The notes beneath the pieces were generated by a model that searched no databases, was not told where the DNA came from, and worked only from the letters and a program-made list of their open reading frames with translations. The position numbers were made by a program, and so were the translations under genes. 64,000 bases of DNA from Diogma glabrata (lineage: Eukaryota > Arthropoda > Insecta > Diptera > Cylindrotomidae): contig OY856188.1 in the NCBI GenBank assembly GCA_963693315.1, forward strand, positions 163,886,002-163,950,001, written 5' to 3'. Positions 11,701 through 23,198 of this stretch are shown here, piece by piece; position 1 is the first letter of the stretch, and each line of letters opens with the position of its first letter.

Positions 11701-12737
11701 TCGTTTTTAATAACTCAACAACAACTCGGTAATTTTAACAACTCGGTAATAACTCAAAAACTAAGCAGTCGAAAATTCAATGAAATTTTTTTGAAATGCT
11801 TTCATTTTTTTCTAAACCAAACTCGATTCCTTAAAAAAACTTTTGTTTTACTATCTCCTTATCTATGTCCATAAAATATAGATAAAACCAAATATTTGAA
11901 ATATTTTTGTTATCATCAGGTGTGGACACATTTAATAACTGTAGAAAATTTCAAGTTGATAGCACTTACAGTTTGTGAGTAAATCGAGTATGTAGAAATT
12001 TAGACGGATACCGAAGTCTCACCAATAGGATACGGGTATGTCAATAGGGTACGTCAAAGTATGGAACCCTAAAAAACCATATAAAAACAAAGAAAATTAT
12101 ACTAGAGAAATTTATATAAATGAAAATCAAAAGCTTACATAAATTAGTATAGATGAAGATCTATGTAAATTGTTAGCATCTCCGGTAATCCCACTAACAT
12201 TTCACCGTTTGAAACATAAACAGATAAACGGCTGAATACCTCATTTTGAGCTTTGTCTCCATCCATTTTATATATAGTTTTCCCAGCATTATATTCTCAA
12301 AACTATAAGCCATTGTTCCTTCCGTTTCTTGTGCATTAAATTCACTACTATTCGCTCTTTTTTCACCTTAACAAAAGTTCCTACATCCCTATGCAAGCAT
12401 TTTATTTTCCTTATTTTCTTTTGGATAAAACATGTTGTCGCTTAAGTTTCTTTAAGGAATTTAAAAACTTTTTTTTATAAGTCTAGAAAATTAAAGATAT
12501 CAGAATGAAGCCACGAATGTATAAAAAAGATACTCCAAATTCAATTGTGTGAACTGTAGGCAATTGGCAAAACATTTTAATATAAATTAAAAATAGCTAA
12601 CTAAAATTAAAAATTGAGAAGGTCTGTTAAACAAATCACGCTTAAACGCAATAGTTCTACACATAGCTTTCCCACTTTTTTATTTTATTTTAGTTAAACT
12701 TAATTTAATTTATATATTTAATATAAAATATATATCA
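11701..12737. other. AT-rich intergenic stretch
   Basis: No gene, repeat array or element edge recognised. Confidence 0.4.
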
Positions 12738-12850
12738 GGTCCTGGTCCGGCTATCCCAATCAGTCCCTGATACGGTTATCCCAGTCAGGGGCTGATTCGG
12801 TTAGTTCAATCAGGATTTGATCCGGTAATTCCAATCAGGACCTGATAGGA
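12738..12850 (+). repeat. Minisatellite, about 31-bp unit, about four copies
   Basis: Repeats of the pattern CAATCAGG.CCTGAT.CGGTTA with substitutions, clearly less AT-rich than the surroundings. Confidence 0.7.
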
Positions 12851-13434
12851 AAAAGACGTCACACTTGTGATCAGGGACGAATCAGGCATCACTACCAATA
12901 CCTGAACCGTACTTATGCAAACCTGATCTAGACCTTGATCTAGATCTAGGCCTTGACAAATTTCTGGTCGGGTTGAATATTTTTAATATTTCATGTTTCA
13001 CTCGTTGAATTGGTTTTGACTCTGTAAACGATACCATGCTATCCATATAAATGTAGACTCATTTTAGTTTTTATACTGTGTTTTTGTTACTTTTTAAATG
13101 GCTAGATGGCAGAACCGATCTGGGTCTTGATTTATCAAGTCGCAACATCAAAGGATAACAACAGACCATAACAACCCGTTCAGTTTGAAGCTGGTGGCAA
13201 TTACTCTAAGCCAATTAATAACTAAACACGGTACGCATACCAGTAGATTAGGATAGAAACAACTTTTGTTGGTTAGGATGTGCGATTTGAGTACCTTGAA
13301 TCTATATTCCCCATATCGAACACCGTTCGTTCATGAATTCATTGCTTTGTCAATGTAATTGATTGATCCTGATGTGTAGTATGATTACGTTTAAGTAATA
13401 TTTCCGCTTATGATTTATTATTTTTAACTGCCAA
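12851..13434. other. Intergenic stretch
   Basis: A short repeat of 'tgatctagacc/ccttgatctag' at 12920-12955. Otherwise nothing recognised. Confidence 0.4.
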
Positions 13435-14880
13435 CAGTGGCATAGCTAGCATGGGTGGCACCCGGGGCGGATATTATGGTGTCACCCCAAGAATGAAAAC
13501 TCTCAATATTAATAAAAAGCCAATAAACGTAATTTATAATTTTATTTAATTAATACAAATGAGCATTATTATTAATAAGTTACATATAATTAAAATACTG
13601 TTTTATTATACATTCTTTTACATGGATGTATGAAAATGAAACTTTTATGATAGGGTACAGTAAAAGAAAAACGAGAGTAAAACTAATATACTCTCACATA
13701 CATACTATGTACACACATTTTAAATCTCTTCTTTCTAGCTTTAATAGCTGCAAACTTAGAAACCACATCTTTAAAATTTATATTTTGTGTTGCCTCATGT
13801 TCTATTGTTAATATGCCAAGATTGTTAAGTCTCGTTTGGGTCATTGTTGCCAGCAAGTAATTTTTAATTAATTTGAATTTGCTGAAACTTCTCTCACTCG
13901 AAGCCACTGATACGCAAAAAGTCATAAATAACTTTAGTGCGACCATAAGATTCGGAAAAGATTCTGTAAAATCCCGTTCCACGATCAATTTCAAAATGTC
14001 TATAGGCACACCCAGTTAGAAACTGTTACATTGGTCGCTTTTAAATGCCTTCTCAACCTTAGTATCTCTATGATGAGTTCTGTTTATGATACCTCATCAT
14101 AAAAACCGGTAAATTTCGATTCAGATAATTGCAACTCTTTACTGTTCGCCAAAAGCCCAGTGTTTGTCAGCACAACCTCGAACAATGAAGCTACATCTTG
14201 GACTGACTTTAATTTTGTTCGGAGTTCAACATTGAATCGGTCAAGACATTCACACATGTCCTTTTTAAGTTCAGCTCTAAGTGTCGGCCCTACATCAGGG
14301 GCCAACTCACCAGCCATTCGTTTTTTACGACGAATTCGTCTTTCAATTGGAATGTCATAGTCCTTCGATTTTTTCACAGCAAAATCTATTGCCTTTGCCT
14401 CTTCTACAATATGACTAGGTTTTTCTTCAATATAAAGACGAAGTGACCGTATTTTTATAACTAATTGATCAATATTCAAGCCTGTGCTTTGCAAAACAAT
14501 CTAAGCACAATCTATTCCCCTTAAAATATCATTCCGAAACAAAAGATAGCAAAGAAATAGAAAATCACGCACAATCACCACGCATAAGGTTCAGTGCAGC
14601 ACCTCTAGTGTCTACATTTTCTTGTTGATCACTTAATTTCTCAATTGCAGCCACAATCCCATTAGAATTTTCATCCAATACTTTAACTGAAGCATAATGA
14701 GCATTCCAACGCGTTGTTGATGAAAAACGTGTTCTAGACAGAGTTGTGAAATCTTGTTCATTTTTGATTTTCCTGAAACTTGGCATATAAGTAGTATGGC
14801 CAAAATAAAAAATACAACTTATTTTAAAATTTTTTTAAAGTGCATAGTTTGAGCATAGGGGGCACCCCAACATGCATGAA
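13435..14880 (-). mobile_element. Degenerate hAT element
   Basis: Position 13435 starts CAGTGGCATAGCTAGC, a typical hAT-type end, followed by GGTGGCACCCGGGGC. At about 14856-14872 a similar GGGGGCACCCC block may be remains of the other end. hAT transposase pieces between them read on the minus strand. No 8-bp target duplication could be fixed. Confidence 0.6.
13683..14786 (-). pseudogene. hAT transposase pseudogene (ZMYM1/DUF4371-like)
   Basis: Three open pieces run 5' to 3' on the minus strand. 14786-14565 contains TTRWNAHYASVKVL, like the TRW motif of hAT transposases. 14494-14084 is a helical middle part with SKDYDIPIERRIRRKKRM. 14009-13683 is the C-terminal dimerisation region with SVASSERSFSKFKLIKNYL followed by MTQTRLNNLGILTIEHE. 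Together they give the order expected for the C-terminal two-thirds of a hAT transposase of the zinc-finger-MYM1-like type. The pieces are separated by stops or frameshifts, and the N-terminal zinc finger and first catalytic region were not found. Clearly non-functional. Confidence 0.8.
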
Positions 14881-14984
14881 AAATGAAAATTCTGCCAATC
14901 CGATGTAACTTTGAAATTAAATTGCTCAAGAACGGCTATACCGATTTCATCAAACTTATTTTTGTTTGATAGATGATTAATTAG

Positions 14985-15545
14985 TCGTTTGAAAAAAAAT
15001 TAATTTGCTGTTTTTATAATTAGTTTTTAAATAAAAATATTAAAAAAACTTTTTTAAAGATGGCGCTAGGATCAAAGATCAATTGGGATTTAATTAATTT
15101 TTTTTCTGAAAATAGTTCTATCTTTACTCTAAAATATATCAAATTTACAAAAAAGGCTAAAATTCTTGTTCTTGAGATATTTAATTTTAAAGATTTTTAG
15201 TACGGCTGAAATTCGAATTTTTCTTCATTTTTTCAAACAACTTCCATTAACAAAAAATTTTAAAATCAATTAAATTTTAACTTTTTTATTTTTTAAATAT
15301 AGTTCTGACCTTCCTTTAAAATATATCAAATTTACAAAGAGGCATTAACTCGTGTTCTTGAGATATTTAATTTTAAAGATTGATATATTTTAGAGTAAAG
15401 ATAGAACTATTTCCAGAAAAAAAATTAATTAAATCCCAATTGATCTTTGACCCTAGCGCCATCTTTAAAAAAGTTTTTTTAATATTCTTATTTAAAAACT
15501 AATTATAAAAACAGTAAATTAATTTTAAAACAACAACTTGGAGAC
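14985..15545. mobile_element. Foldback element, about 165-bp arms
   Basis: Arm 14985-15150 pairs with 15378-15545. Shared blocks are GATGGCGCTAGG, CAATTGGGATTTAATTAA and CTCTAAAATATATCAA. The spacer holds a direct duplication of TTCTTGAGATATTTAATTTT. Confidence 0.7.
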
Positions 15546-15844
15546 CAATTAAAAATAGCTTTTATTTTTTAATAAATAAACGCTTTATTTTTTAAAATAT
15601 TTGTTTATTATTATGTTGTTAAATTAACATTTATTTCATAAATCATGATTTTTTACCGAAAAAATTTTTTTTTCTCTTTCGGGTCCCTAGAAACAGTACA
15701 TTTTGCTTTTATATTTTACAGTATGAAAATATTTGTGTATTATATTGTTTTAAAATAAAATGTTAATCAATTAATCTTTAATCAATAAGTTATTTAATAC
15801 ATTAATTACTATAACATTTTAATAAGTAATTGATTGTACTATAA
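15546..15844. other. AT-rich spacer
   Basis: Nothing recognised besides poly-A/T runs. Confidence 0.4.
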
Positions 15845-16865
15845 AGAGCATTACACATAAGTAGTTCATTACTTGTTCATTAAATTCATTACAATAATAC
15901 TCAATTATACATCGCATCGCTACGTGTACTACTTCGTACGTCTGTCGTAAACTATAGTACGTTTTCTTTTTTCATAGAGTATGATGTTATTAGCAGGAGT
16001 CAGAGTAGCCAATCGTGTGTACGGTAGGTACAGATCCAGCATCTTGTCAGTACAACAGCATCATTTTGGAGGAAAAGGCTCCGTTCCTGTAAATATATTT
16101 CATACAAAATCAAGGTTATAACCGGGGTTTTAAAACAAAATGGGTCATAACTCAGTCCCAAATCATGTTAGAGAGGTCTATTTTTTTAAATCTTCGGTTT
16201 TCTAAGCACTTTGCAAATTTTGAAACCGCATCTCGTTAAGTTGAAAATACGTTGAGAAATTTAATTTTGCAACTAAGGAATTTTCGCCTTTTTTTGAACC
16301 GCTGTAATTGTTGTTAATATTGAATATGGGTATAGGCAACCCAATTGTTAATTAAAGCTGACATTTCACCTTTTTGACTGTCGTCAAGCAGTTTGCGATC
16401 GGATAAAAACTCAAATCTGGCGGCCTGCCCAAAGTTAACAACTTTTTTTCAGATATTAGGTGCAAAATGGAATTGTGCAGAAACTTTTAGACCGAATGAA
16501 AAGTTCCAAAGCTTATTCTTTTGTTGAGGTTTTAGCAACAAGATAAAAGGGTCAATTGTATTATAAACAATTATTTGTAAATAACTAAATTCAATTGAAA
16601 AATATCGTTTTTACAAATTTTTTCGCAAAAATTTGCAACAAAAAAATTTTTTTTACTTTAAGTGATAGAAAAACATTTAAGGAACAAGAACGTTTCTGGC
16701 ACCAGTAGCAAGTGCACCATTTACAAGTTATATCGCTTACAGGGAATAACTCCAGTCCCCAGGTTCCGGGCGAGTGAACTCGGCAGGTCCATTATGTGAG
16801 TACCCTCCCAAGAGATTAAAAAAGTTCTGACCTGTAATGTAAGTCATATCTTTTTCTGTCATTCT
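15845..16865 (+). mobile_element. Half-copy of the 7521-9399 foldback element
   Basis: Collinear with about 8310-9390. Shared blocks include ACACATAAGTAG.TCATTAC, AATACTCAATTATACATCG, CCAGCATCTTGT and CAGTCCCCAGGT. The left arm is absent. It ends near CATTCTATGGG, where family A sequence begins. Confidence 0.7.
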
Positions 16866-17955
16866 ATGGGAATAGACCTACTGATTGTAAAAAAGCAAGA
16901 AAAAATAAATATATGTCTGTCTGCCGTTCGGCCGTCACAACCAACGAAATCTAGAAAACCCGTGGAGGGATTTCAAACATTTTTATTTCTAAAAAAAGGT
17001 ACATTCAATGGTAACAGCCGAACGGACGATGTGTGCGATAGCTATCCCGAAAGTATATTAAAAAATCGTCAAGGGTATCAAAACATGAAAATTTGCATAT
17101 TTTTTGCTTAAAAAACGTTTATTTTAAGTGATTAGGAGTGAATTTGGAGAAATTAAATTAGGAGGAATCTTGATGGTCGGGATTGGTATGAGAGACCAAA
17201 AACTAGATTATTGTATTATAAGTTTGTCAAAAAAATGTTGTCAAGTGTGTCAAAAGGAATGATTTTTATTTTTTTTGTTACCCAGTGTTTTGGAAAAAAA
17301 TGAAATTATTATTTGTATGAAATGAAATTTAATTGAACATGAAATTGAACATAGAGATTTTTGATTTTGATTTTGTTATATTTTTAGCGATATTTTATGT
17401 ATTTTTGGAATTTCGAATTTTGAAATATTTTTAGAATTTAAGAAAAAGTTTCAATTTTTGATTTTGTAATAATTTTTAGAATATTTTTAGAGTTTTGAAA
17501 AAGTTTAAATTTAATTGGAATTTTGAAAATAAGTTTGTATTTTTGATTTTGTGATAATTTTTGCGATATTTTAAAAATTTTTTTGGATTTCGAATTTTTG
17601 AAATATTTTTGGAATTTTAGACAAAATTGCAATTTTGGATTTTCTTATAATTTTTGCAGTATTTTTAGAATTTCGAACAAAATTCAATTTTTGATTTTGT
17701 TATAATTTTTGCAATATTTTTAAAATTTTGAAAAAAGTTTCAATTTTTGATTTTGTTAAAATTTTTGGAATATTTGTAGAATTTCGAGTTTAAGTTTTTG
17801 TATATATAATAATTTTTAAAATATTTTTGGAATTTCGAAAGATATTTGATTTTGAAATATTTTCTCGCAAATCTATTTGGAAAGGTTTTTGAGTAGTTTG
17901 GTGATTGTATCATCTTTTCACTAAATTATGTTTAATTATGATCTGTTATAATTTT
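16866..17955 (+). repeat. Repeat family A, copy 2, with internal tandem units
   Basis: Collinear with 52370-54260: AATCTAGAAAAC, CGGACGATGTGT, TTGCATATTTTTTGCTTAAA and TTGATGGTCGGGATTGGTATG. From about 17340 a degenerate unit of about 55-60 bp repeats eight or more times (TTTTTGATTTTGTTATAATTTTT followed by ATATTTTTAGAATTTCGA). The apparent frame at 16866-17111 lies in this repeat and is not protein-like. Confidence 0.75.
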
Positions 17956-18655
17956 TCGGCATCGTATTGATGTTTCGTGTTTGTTTTGCAATAAATTTCT
18001 AAACAGAGATAAAAAAATATATCTACCTCAACAAAGAGTTTTATTTTTTATATGTATCGCTGCCCAAAACTAAAAAGCATGTCCTCATAAAAGTTTTTTG
18101 CCGAAAACTATATCAAAATCCTTAACCCAGACCGAAGTCTTGATATCTCAGAGTTTGAGATTTCACCCCCTTCATATTTTCCTTGTTGTAACCAAAACTA
18201 TTTGAACATACCAAAAAAATTTGTTCATATTATTTTAATAACAGTTTCGTTTCAAAAATAAATTTCCGTCATATCAAATTCCATTTGTTCATGCTTTTTT
18301 TTAATATAAGCCAACAACAAAACTTTTCGTTTCATCTTTTATTAAAAAGTGTTTCAAAGTTACCTGAAACGTAAACAGGAATTTAATTCATTTAGTGAAA
18401 CAGTAAAAAATATTCGTAACAACTGCAAGAATAAAAGTAATTTATATGATGAGAAATTTTTGAAATTGTAAGACGGAAACGTGATGGAACTTTTATTATA
18501 AAACATCAGAATTAAAAATATGTTGCAATATCATTATTAGTTTAGTTTTGTGTTTAATATAATAACTTGGAATTGAACGATGTTTATTTTTGTTTTTTTT
18601 TATATGAAATAATAATAAGTTTATAAGAGCTTTATTTCTTAACTATTAAAATCGC
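17956..18655. other. AT-rich intergenic stretch
   Basis: No gene or repeat structure recognised. Confidence 0.4.
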
Positions 18656-19880
18656 CGCACCGAAAAAAAAACGTTGGTAGAATCAACCACAAAGCTTGTT
18701 TGATTTTGCGTCTAATACGAACGTGGTTATTTTAAGCAATGTAGCATTGTCAATTTATTTTAAAAAACGTAACAATTTTCATTATTTAAATCAACCACGG
18801 CGCGTGATCAATTTTTCTTGTTCATATTTTTCAGTTCAGTTTGTTCATGTTTTTGTTTAAAAATTATTGTGTTTGTTAAAATAAAAAACTCGGAGAAAAG
18901 AAACTAATAAACAAAATAAAGAAAAATAATAATCAAAAGAATAGAAAAATAAAAATTTTTTATATATTTTAACATGGCTGGTTTTATTTAACATTTTACT
19001 TTAGGAAATAATTTAGATGTGTTTAATTGATTTAAATAATTTACATATTATTTGCATATAAAATTATATGCGAAAGAAATTTTTCAGTTAATGTTATAAC
19101 AAAAATATCGTTAATGAAACAGGCCCTTTCTATAATTAATTTTGGTGATTTAAAAAAATTATTATATTTTTTTAATATTTTTTATTTGTCTTGTTTCATG
19201 TCCATTTATCGATATTTTAATTTAATTTTTCATAATAATGAGAAAATTATAGAAAATTAGTATAATTTTCTACATATAATTCAAATATTTAAATTTTTTG
19301 ATTTCTGAATTTTGGTCTTTTAAATTGTATCATTAAAAAAATGTCGAAAAAATGGACGCATCCTTTACAAACAAAATCACACTCATACATTTCCTATTTA
19401 GAACGTAAATATACGAACGCTAGCTTTATGCATAAAAATGTTTGTCGGGATTGATGCGAAATACATACTTCTAATATAAAAAATTTCAAATATTATATTT
19501 ACGAAAAAAAACCAACCCATACAAACATCGATAGCAGCAAAAACAAAACAAAGATGTACCAAACCAAAAGATTTAATACGGCGTATTGCTTGATTCTATC
19601 ACAAACGTATTCAATATCACTATTTTTAGTCCAATTTTTAATTTACAACGTTTGTAGTCAATTGAAAATTAAATCATAATTGACTCAACTACAAACATGG
19701 TTAAATCAAATATGTTTGTGATACTTATAAAAAAATATATCAACAACGGTTAAATTGTTAATTTAAATACGGAGCGTTGGTTGATTCAATCACAAACGTA
19801 TTTAGTTCCCCAATTTTCACTTAATTTTCGATTAACAATGCAACATGTTTGAATCAACCAAGATTTTTTCTTTCGGTGCG
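18656..19880. mobile_element. Non-autonomous TIR element, about 1.2 kb
   Basis: Starts CGCACCGAAAAAAAAACG and ends with the complement of CGCACCGAAAGAAAAAATC. The TIRs continue imperfectly through 'ttgg(t)nGAATCAACCA'. Inside, the word TTGATTCnATCACAAACGTAT and its inverse recur at about 19590, 19690 and 19780, like subterminal binding-site repeats. No coding capacity. The target duplication is not resolved. Confidence 0.6.
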
Positions 19881-20269
19881 CTGAAGCACTAAAGCAAACA
19901 TATAATTGCAGATCTTTCTATTTTGTTTACTTTTTTTGTTATTTTAAAATTATATATAAGACAATCGACTAGCAACGACAGATGTGTGAAAAGGTTTCAT
20001 TTTGGAAGTAACTAATTCACCATCAGTATCAGTTCAATTTGCTTAAAACCCCTTTGTAATGATTATTTGGAGAAACATATAATTTGCAATTAAGCCGTAC
20101 TTATATTCCCAAATTAATTTATACTCAGAATTTCAATGGTTTAGTGTATTGAGTTGGGTATAACATAAAATCACTAGGGCAAAATCGCTAAAATGTGGAA
20201 CAACATGAAAAAATTACTAAAAATAGTAGTTAATTAGAAATTTCTATTGCAAGATCGTGAGACGGTCAA

Positions 20270-20569
20270 ATGATGTCGTTTTTATCCCCTTGTCTTTTTT
20301 ATCCCCTTAAAATAACATATATAAATGACAGTTTTACAGCATTAGAGCCTAAAGGAATTAAGTTTTGTTTTATTAACAAAGGAGAATATACTCTCTCTCT
20401 CTCTGTGGATGCATTAATTCCTGATAAACAAAGTGAATGTATAATCAACTATCCTTTTAAAATTTTCATAGAAAATGTATGGTTGTTTAAAGTATCCAAA
20501 AATATCTATCTATCTGTCACATATTTTTTTATGGATTTTATCAAACAATTGATTTCACTTATGCCGTAA
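20270..20569 (+). other. Unrecognised 99-codon open frame
   Basis: An open frame with mixed composition (ALEPKGIKFCFINKGEY, DALIPDKQSECIINYPFKIF) that reads less biased than other small frames here, and it is followed by a stop. It crosses a short (CT)n run. I recognise no domain. It could be a remnant exon of a mobile element or chance. Confidence 0.25.
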
Positions 20570-20739
20570 TTTCTAAAATTTGTATGCTAAGCTTAAAGTG
20601 CTTCTGAACCAATTAATTAAAAATTGTAAAGGCACCCAGTTTAAAATTTTAAAAGTATCAAACTGGATCGTCCATTTTTGTAAAAATTCTTAGCATGTTA
20701 GCATGTATGAAGATACATTTTTCAAAAATACGGTTTTTT

Positions 20740-21250
20740 CGATATGTCCAAGTTTGGTTTTATCGTTTCTTATAGCGAATGGCAAATATCCTGAATTTAG
20801 CCAAACCTGGAGGTTTTCTTTCAAATCATTTAATGTTTGAACTATTTGCATAGCTTTAGATGATTCTCCACCAATCAGTTGATGGTATGGCGGAAAATGC
20901 TAGCTAAATGTTCAAAAATTTATACAGGTGGAGTTTTCAAAAATTCTTTTATTTTAATTTGGCATTTCTCAGTCACTAGAAAATATTCCTTCTAGTGCTG
21001 GCATAAATTCAATTAGCATCAGTTATCAATAAATCTGTAGCTGTTCTAATTGCGTTATTTAGAACATGGAGAATATCCAATATATCCAAGTTCGAGTTAA
21101 ACCTCCTTAGAAAAAATTTCCCACCGTTTTCCCGTAACGTGACACATCATCATAATTGGTGGTTATTAGGGCAACCAGCAACCAACTTTCTTCAATGTAA
21201 ATTTTTCAAGAACCTATTTTGATACTTGCTTCGATGTTTCTGCAGGTAAG
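20740..21250 (-). pseudogene. Unidentified coding-like remnant
   Basis: On the minus strand, about 20880-20740 reads GGESSKAMQIVQTLNDLKE then VWLNSGYLPFAIRND without a stop, which has real-protein character. About 21070-20990 continues with ILHVLNNAIRTATDLLITD before stops. Probably the remains of a transposase or transposon gene. I cannot name the family. Confidence 0.35.
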
Positions 21251-21273
21251 GATGGAAACAATAATATTAATAT

Positions 21274-21898
21274 TGTAACGTTTTTCCAACCTTAATTCGA
21301 ATTGGCCTAACTCACAATTCGATAAATGCAATTCCCAAATCTCTTCAGAGTTCGATCACTGATTAGTAAGCACAAACACCAGGTTTTATTAAGTATTCAA
21401 CACCTTAATTGTCCCACAACAACAGGAAAACAAAACAGCAAACAATATTCCTTGCTAGAATATTCCTTTAACAGCTTCAAAAACTCCAACGGTTTATTGT
21501 AGAAATTTCCAGTTACACAACGTTCAAAATACACTCAATAACACTGAAAACTTTATTCACAAAACTAATTTAAAAATCACTTTTTATAATTTTAACTTTA
21601 CCGTCGCAGGTTTAAAATAAAACTAATCCATTCCACAAGAGGTAAACTGCTTATATACGATTCTGCATAGTTCTCGACCATTCGAGGTCACTCTTTAGAA
21701 ACCTTGAGAAAACATTAGAATATTCGATTATTTTACGTTATATGATGATTTGCTTCATAAAGTAAATTTATGTTGACCCAAGTTCTAAGAAATACAACAA
21801 CAACACTTTTCATTTCATTAATTTGTTATTGTGTTTTATTGTGGTTTGATTTTTCTGGAAGTGGTTGTAATCGTCTGGATTTTTCTGTAATCGTAACA
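21274..21898 (-). mobile_element. Solo LTR (Ty3/gypsy-like)
   Basis: Begins TGTAACG and ends CGTAACA, flanked on both sides by ATAT, a 4-bp target duplication. On the minus strand it contains TATATAAG (about 21658-21651), a plausible promoter of the retroelement. No primer-binding site or gag-pol sequence adjoins, so it is a solo LTR. The 3,146-bp duplication starts inside it at 21578, so a 5'-truncated second copy occurs at 24724-25044. Confidence 0.65.
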
Positions 21899-22577
21899 AT
21901 ATAATCTTTACTTTGTCCTGCTTTCTAAAATATTGAACTTGAATCGAAAATATTTTTAATTCTTTATAATTCGAATATGACGTTTTAGTTTATAATTAAA
22001 ATATATGGTCAGCTCAAAAAAGTAGATTGTATTACTTTTTGTATTTTTTTGTAATTGTATTGTATACAAAAAATAAATGTGCTACAAAAACACCGTTACT
22101 AAATTTTCGACAGACAAATTTAGTTTTATTTAAATTTACTGTCAAATAATAATTAAATTAGCTTAGGTGTGCTTCAGCAATCCATCGATCTGGACTAAGT
22201 AAAACTAGGTTTGTCGGTCGCAAATTTTATAACGGTTTATGCTGATGCATTAGAAAAAAATTAGAAATATTGCTGATTCTATTCCAAAAAAAGTTTAATT
22301 GGAGTTTTCTTTTTCACCAGGAGAAACGAAGGAAATATCAAAGTATATTCTGAAAAATTTAAAAAAAATTAACAAAAAATGTTTTTTTTTTAATTCAATT
22401 TATCTTATACATATACAATTAAGGCATTGCCTTTTTACAATATTCTTGCTTTACAAGAATATTTTCTCTTGTATACTATACATACTAGGGTTTATTGCAA
22501 TTAAAAATTAGTAATTAGTAATTTAATGCAAACATATCACATACTTATCTAAGGATACTATATAAAAAAAAAATTAA
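21899..22577. other. AT-rich spacer in the duplicated unit
   Basis: The open frame at 22299-22511 recurs at 25446-25658 only because the DNA is duplicated. Its composition is that of translated AT-rich DNA and I do not regard it as a gene. Confidence 0.4.
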
Positions 22578-22948
22578 CTACACCTTCTACGGCTGTTATT
22601 CATCTAATCCCCATAGTTATTCGTTAAAACCCACTGTTATTCGTATTTTCACCAAAGTTATTCGTTTATACCCACTGTTATTCGTATATTTCCCACTGTT
22701 ATTCGTATATACCTAAAGTTATTCGTATAATCCCCACTGTTATTCGTTTATACTCAAAGTTATTCGTATATTCTTCAAAGTTATTCGTTTTATCACCACT
22801 GTTATTCGTTTTATCACCACTGTTATTCGTTTATACTCAAAGTTATTCGTATATTTTCCAAAGTTATTCGTTTTATCACCACTGTTATTCGTTTTATCAC
22901 CACTGTTATTCGTTTATACCCGAAATTATTCGTATAAAGGGAGATTGG
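22578..22948 (+). repeat. GTTATTCG array = left long TIR of the Tc1/mariner-like transposon (copy 1)
   Basis: Begins CTACACCTTCTACGG. About 16 copies of (A)AGTTATTCG or CTGTTATTCG follow at roughly 20-26-bp spacing, ending TTATTCGTATAAAGGGAGA. The whole is inverted at 37106-37513, including the terminal CTACACCTT and the inner CGTATAAAGGGAGA. This makes it a TIR of about 370-400 bp built from a tandem array, about 250 bp upstream of the transposase start. Confidence 0.8.
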
Positions 22949-23198
22949 GTGTATTACAGTATATGTACATATACAGTATAAAATAATTGTAGTTATTTAT
23001 GCACATAGTGATGAAAGGTGATCTTTTACTTAACGATATGAATGTTTACCTCCGAGTACATAATTTTGAGCTTTTGTGTTTGATTTTCACGTTTCAAATA
23101 TGTTTTGATACAATTTTTATATGAACGAAAGCTAAAATTGTAATCAAGCAACCTAAGTTTTTAGTCTGATGTTTTTTTTTCATTTGTTCCAATTGACA

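Noticed and set aside
16866..17111. 81-codon frame
   Set aside because: Lies in repeat family A; other copies of the repeat do not keep it open.
22299..22511. 70-codon frame repeated at 25446-25658
   Set aside because: Conserved only because the DNA is tandemly duplicated; the composition is that of translated AT-rich sequence.
22578..22948. Array of short repeats that looks like a CRISPR
   Set aside because: The intervening sequences are themselves repeated and of uneven length, there are no cas genes, and the array is mirrored at the other end of a transposon.
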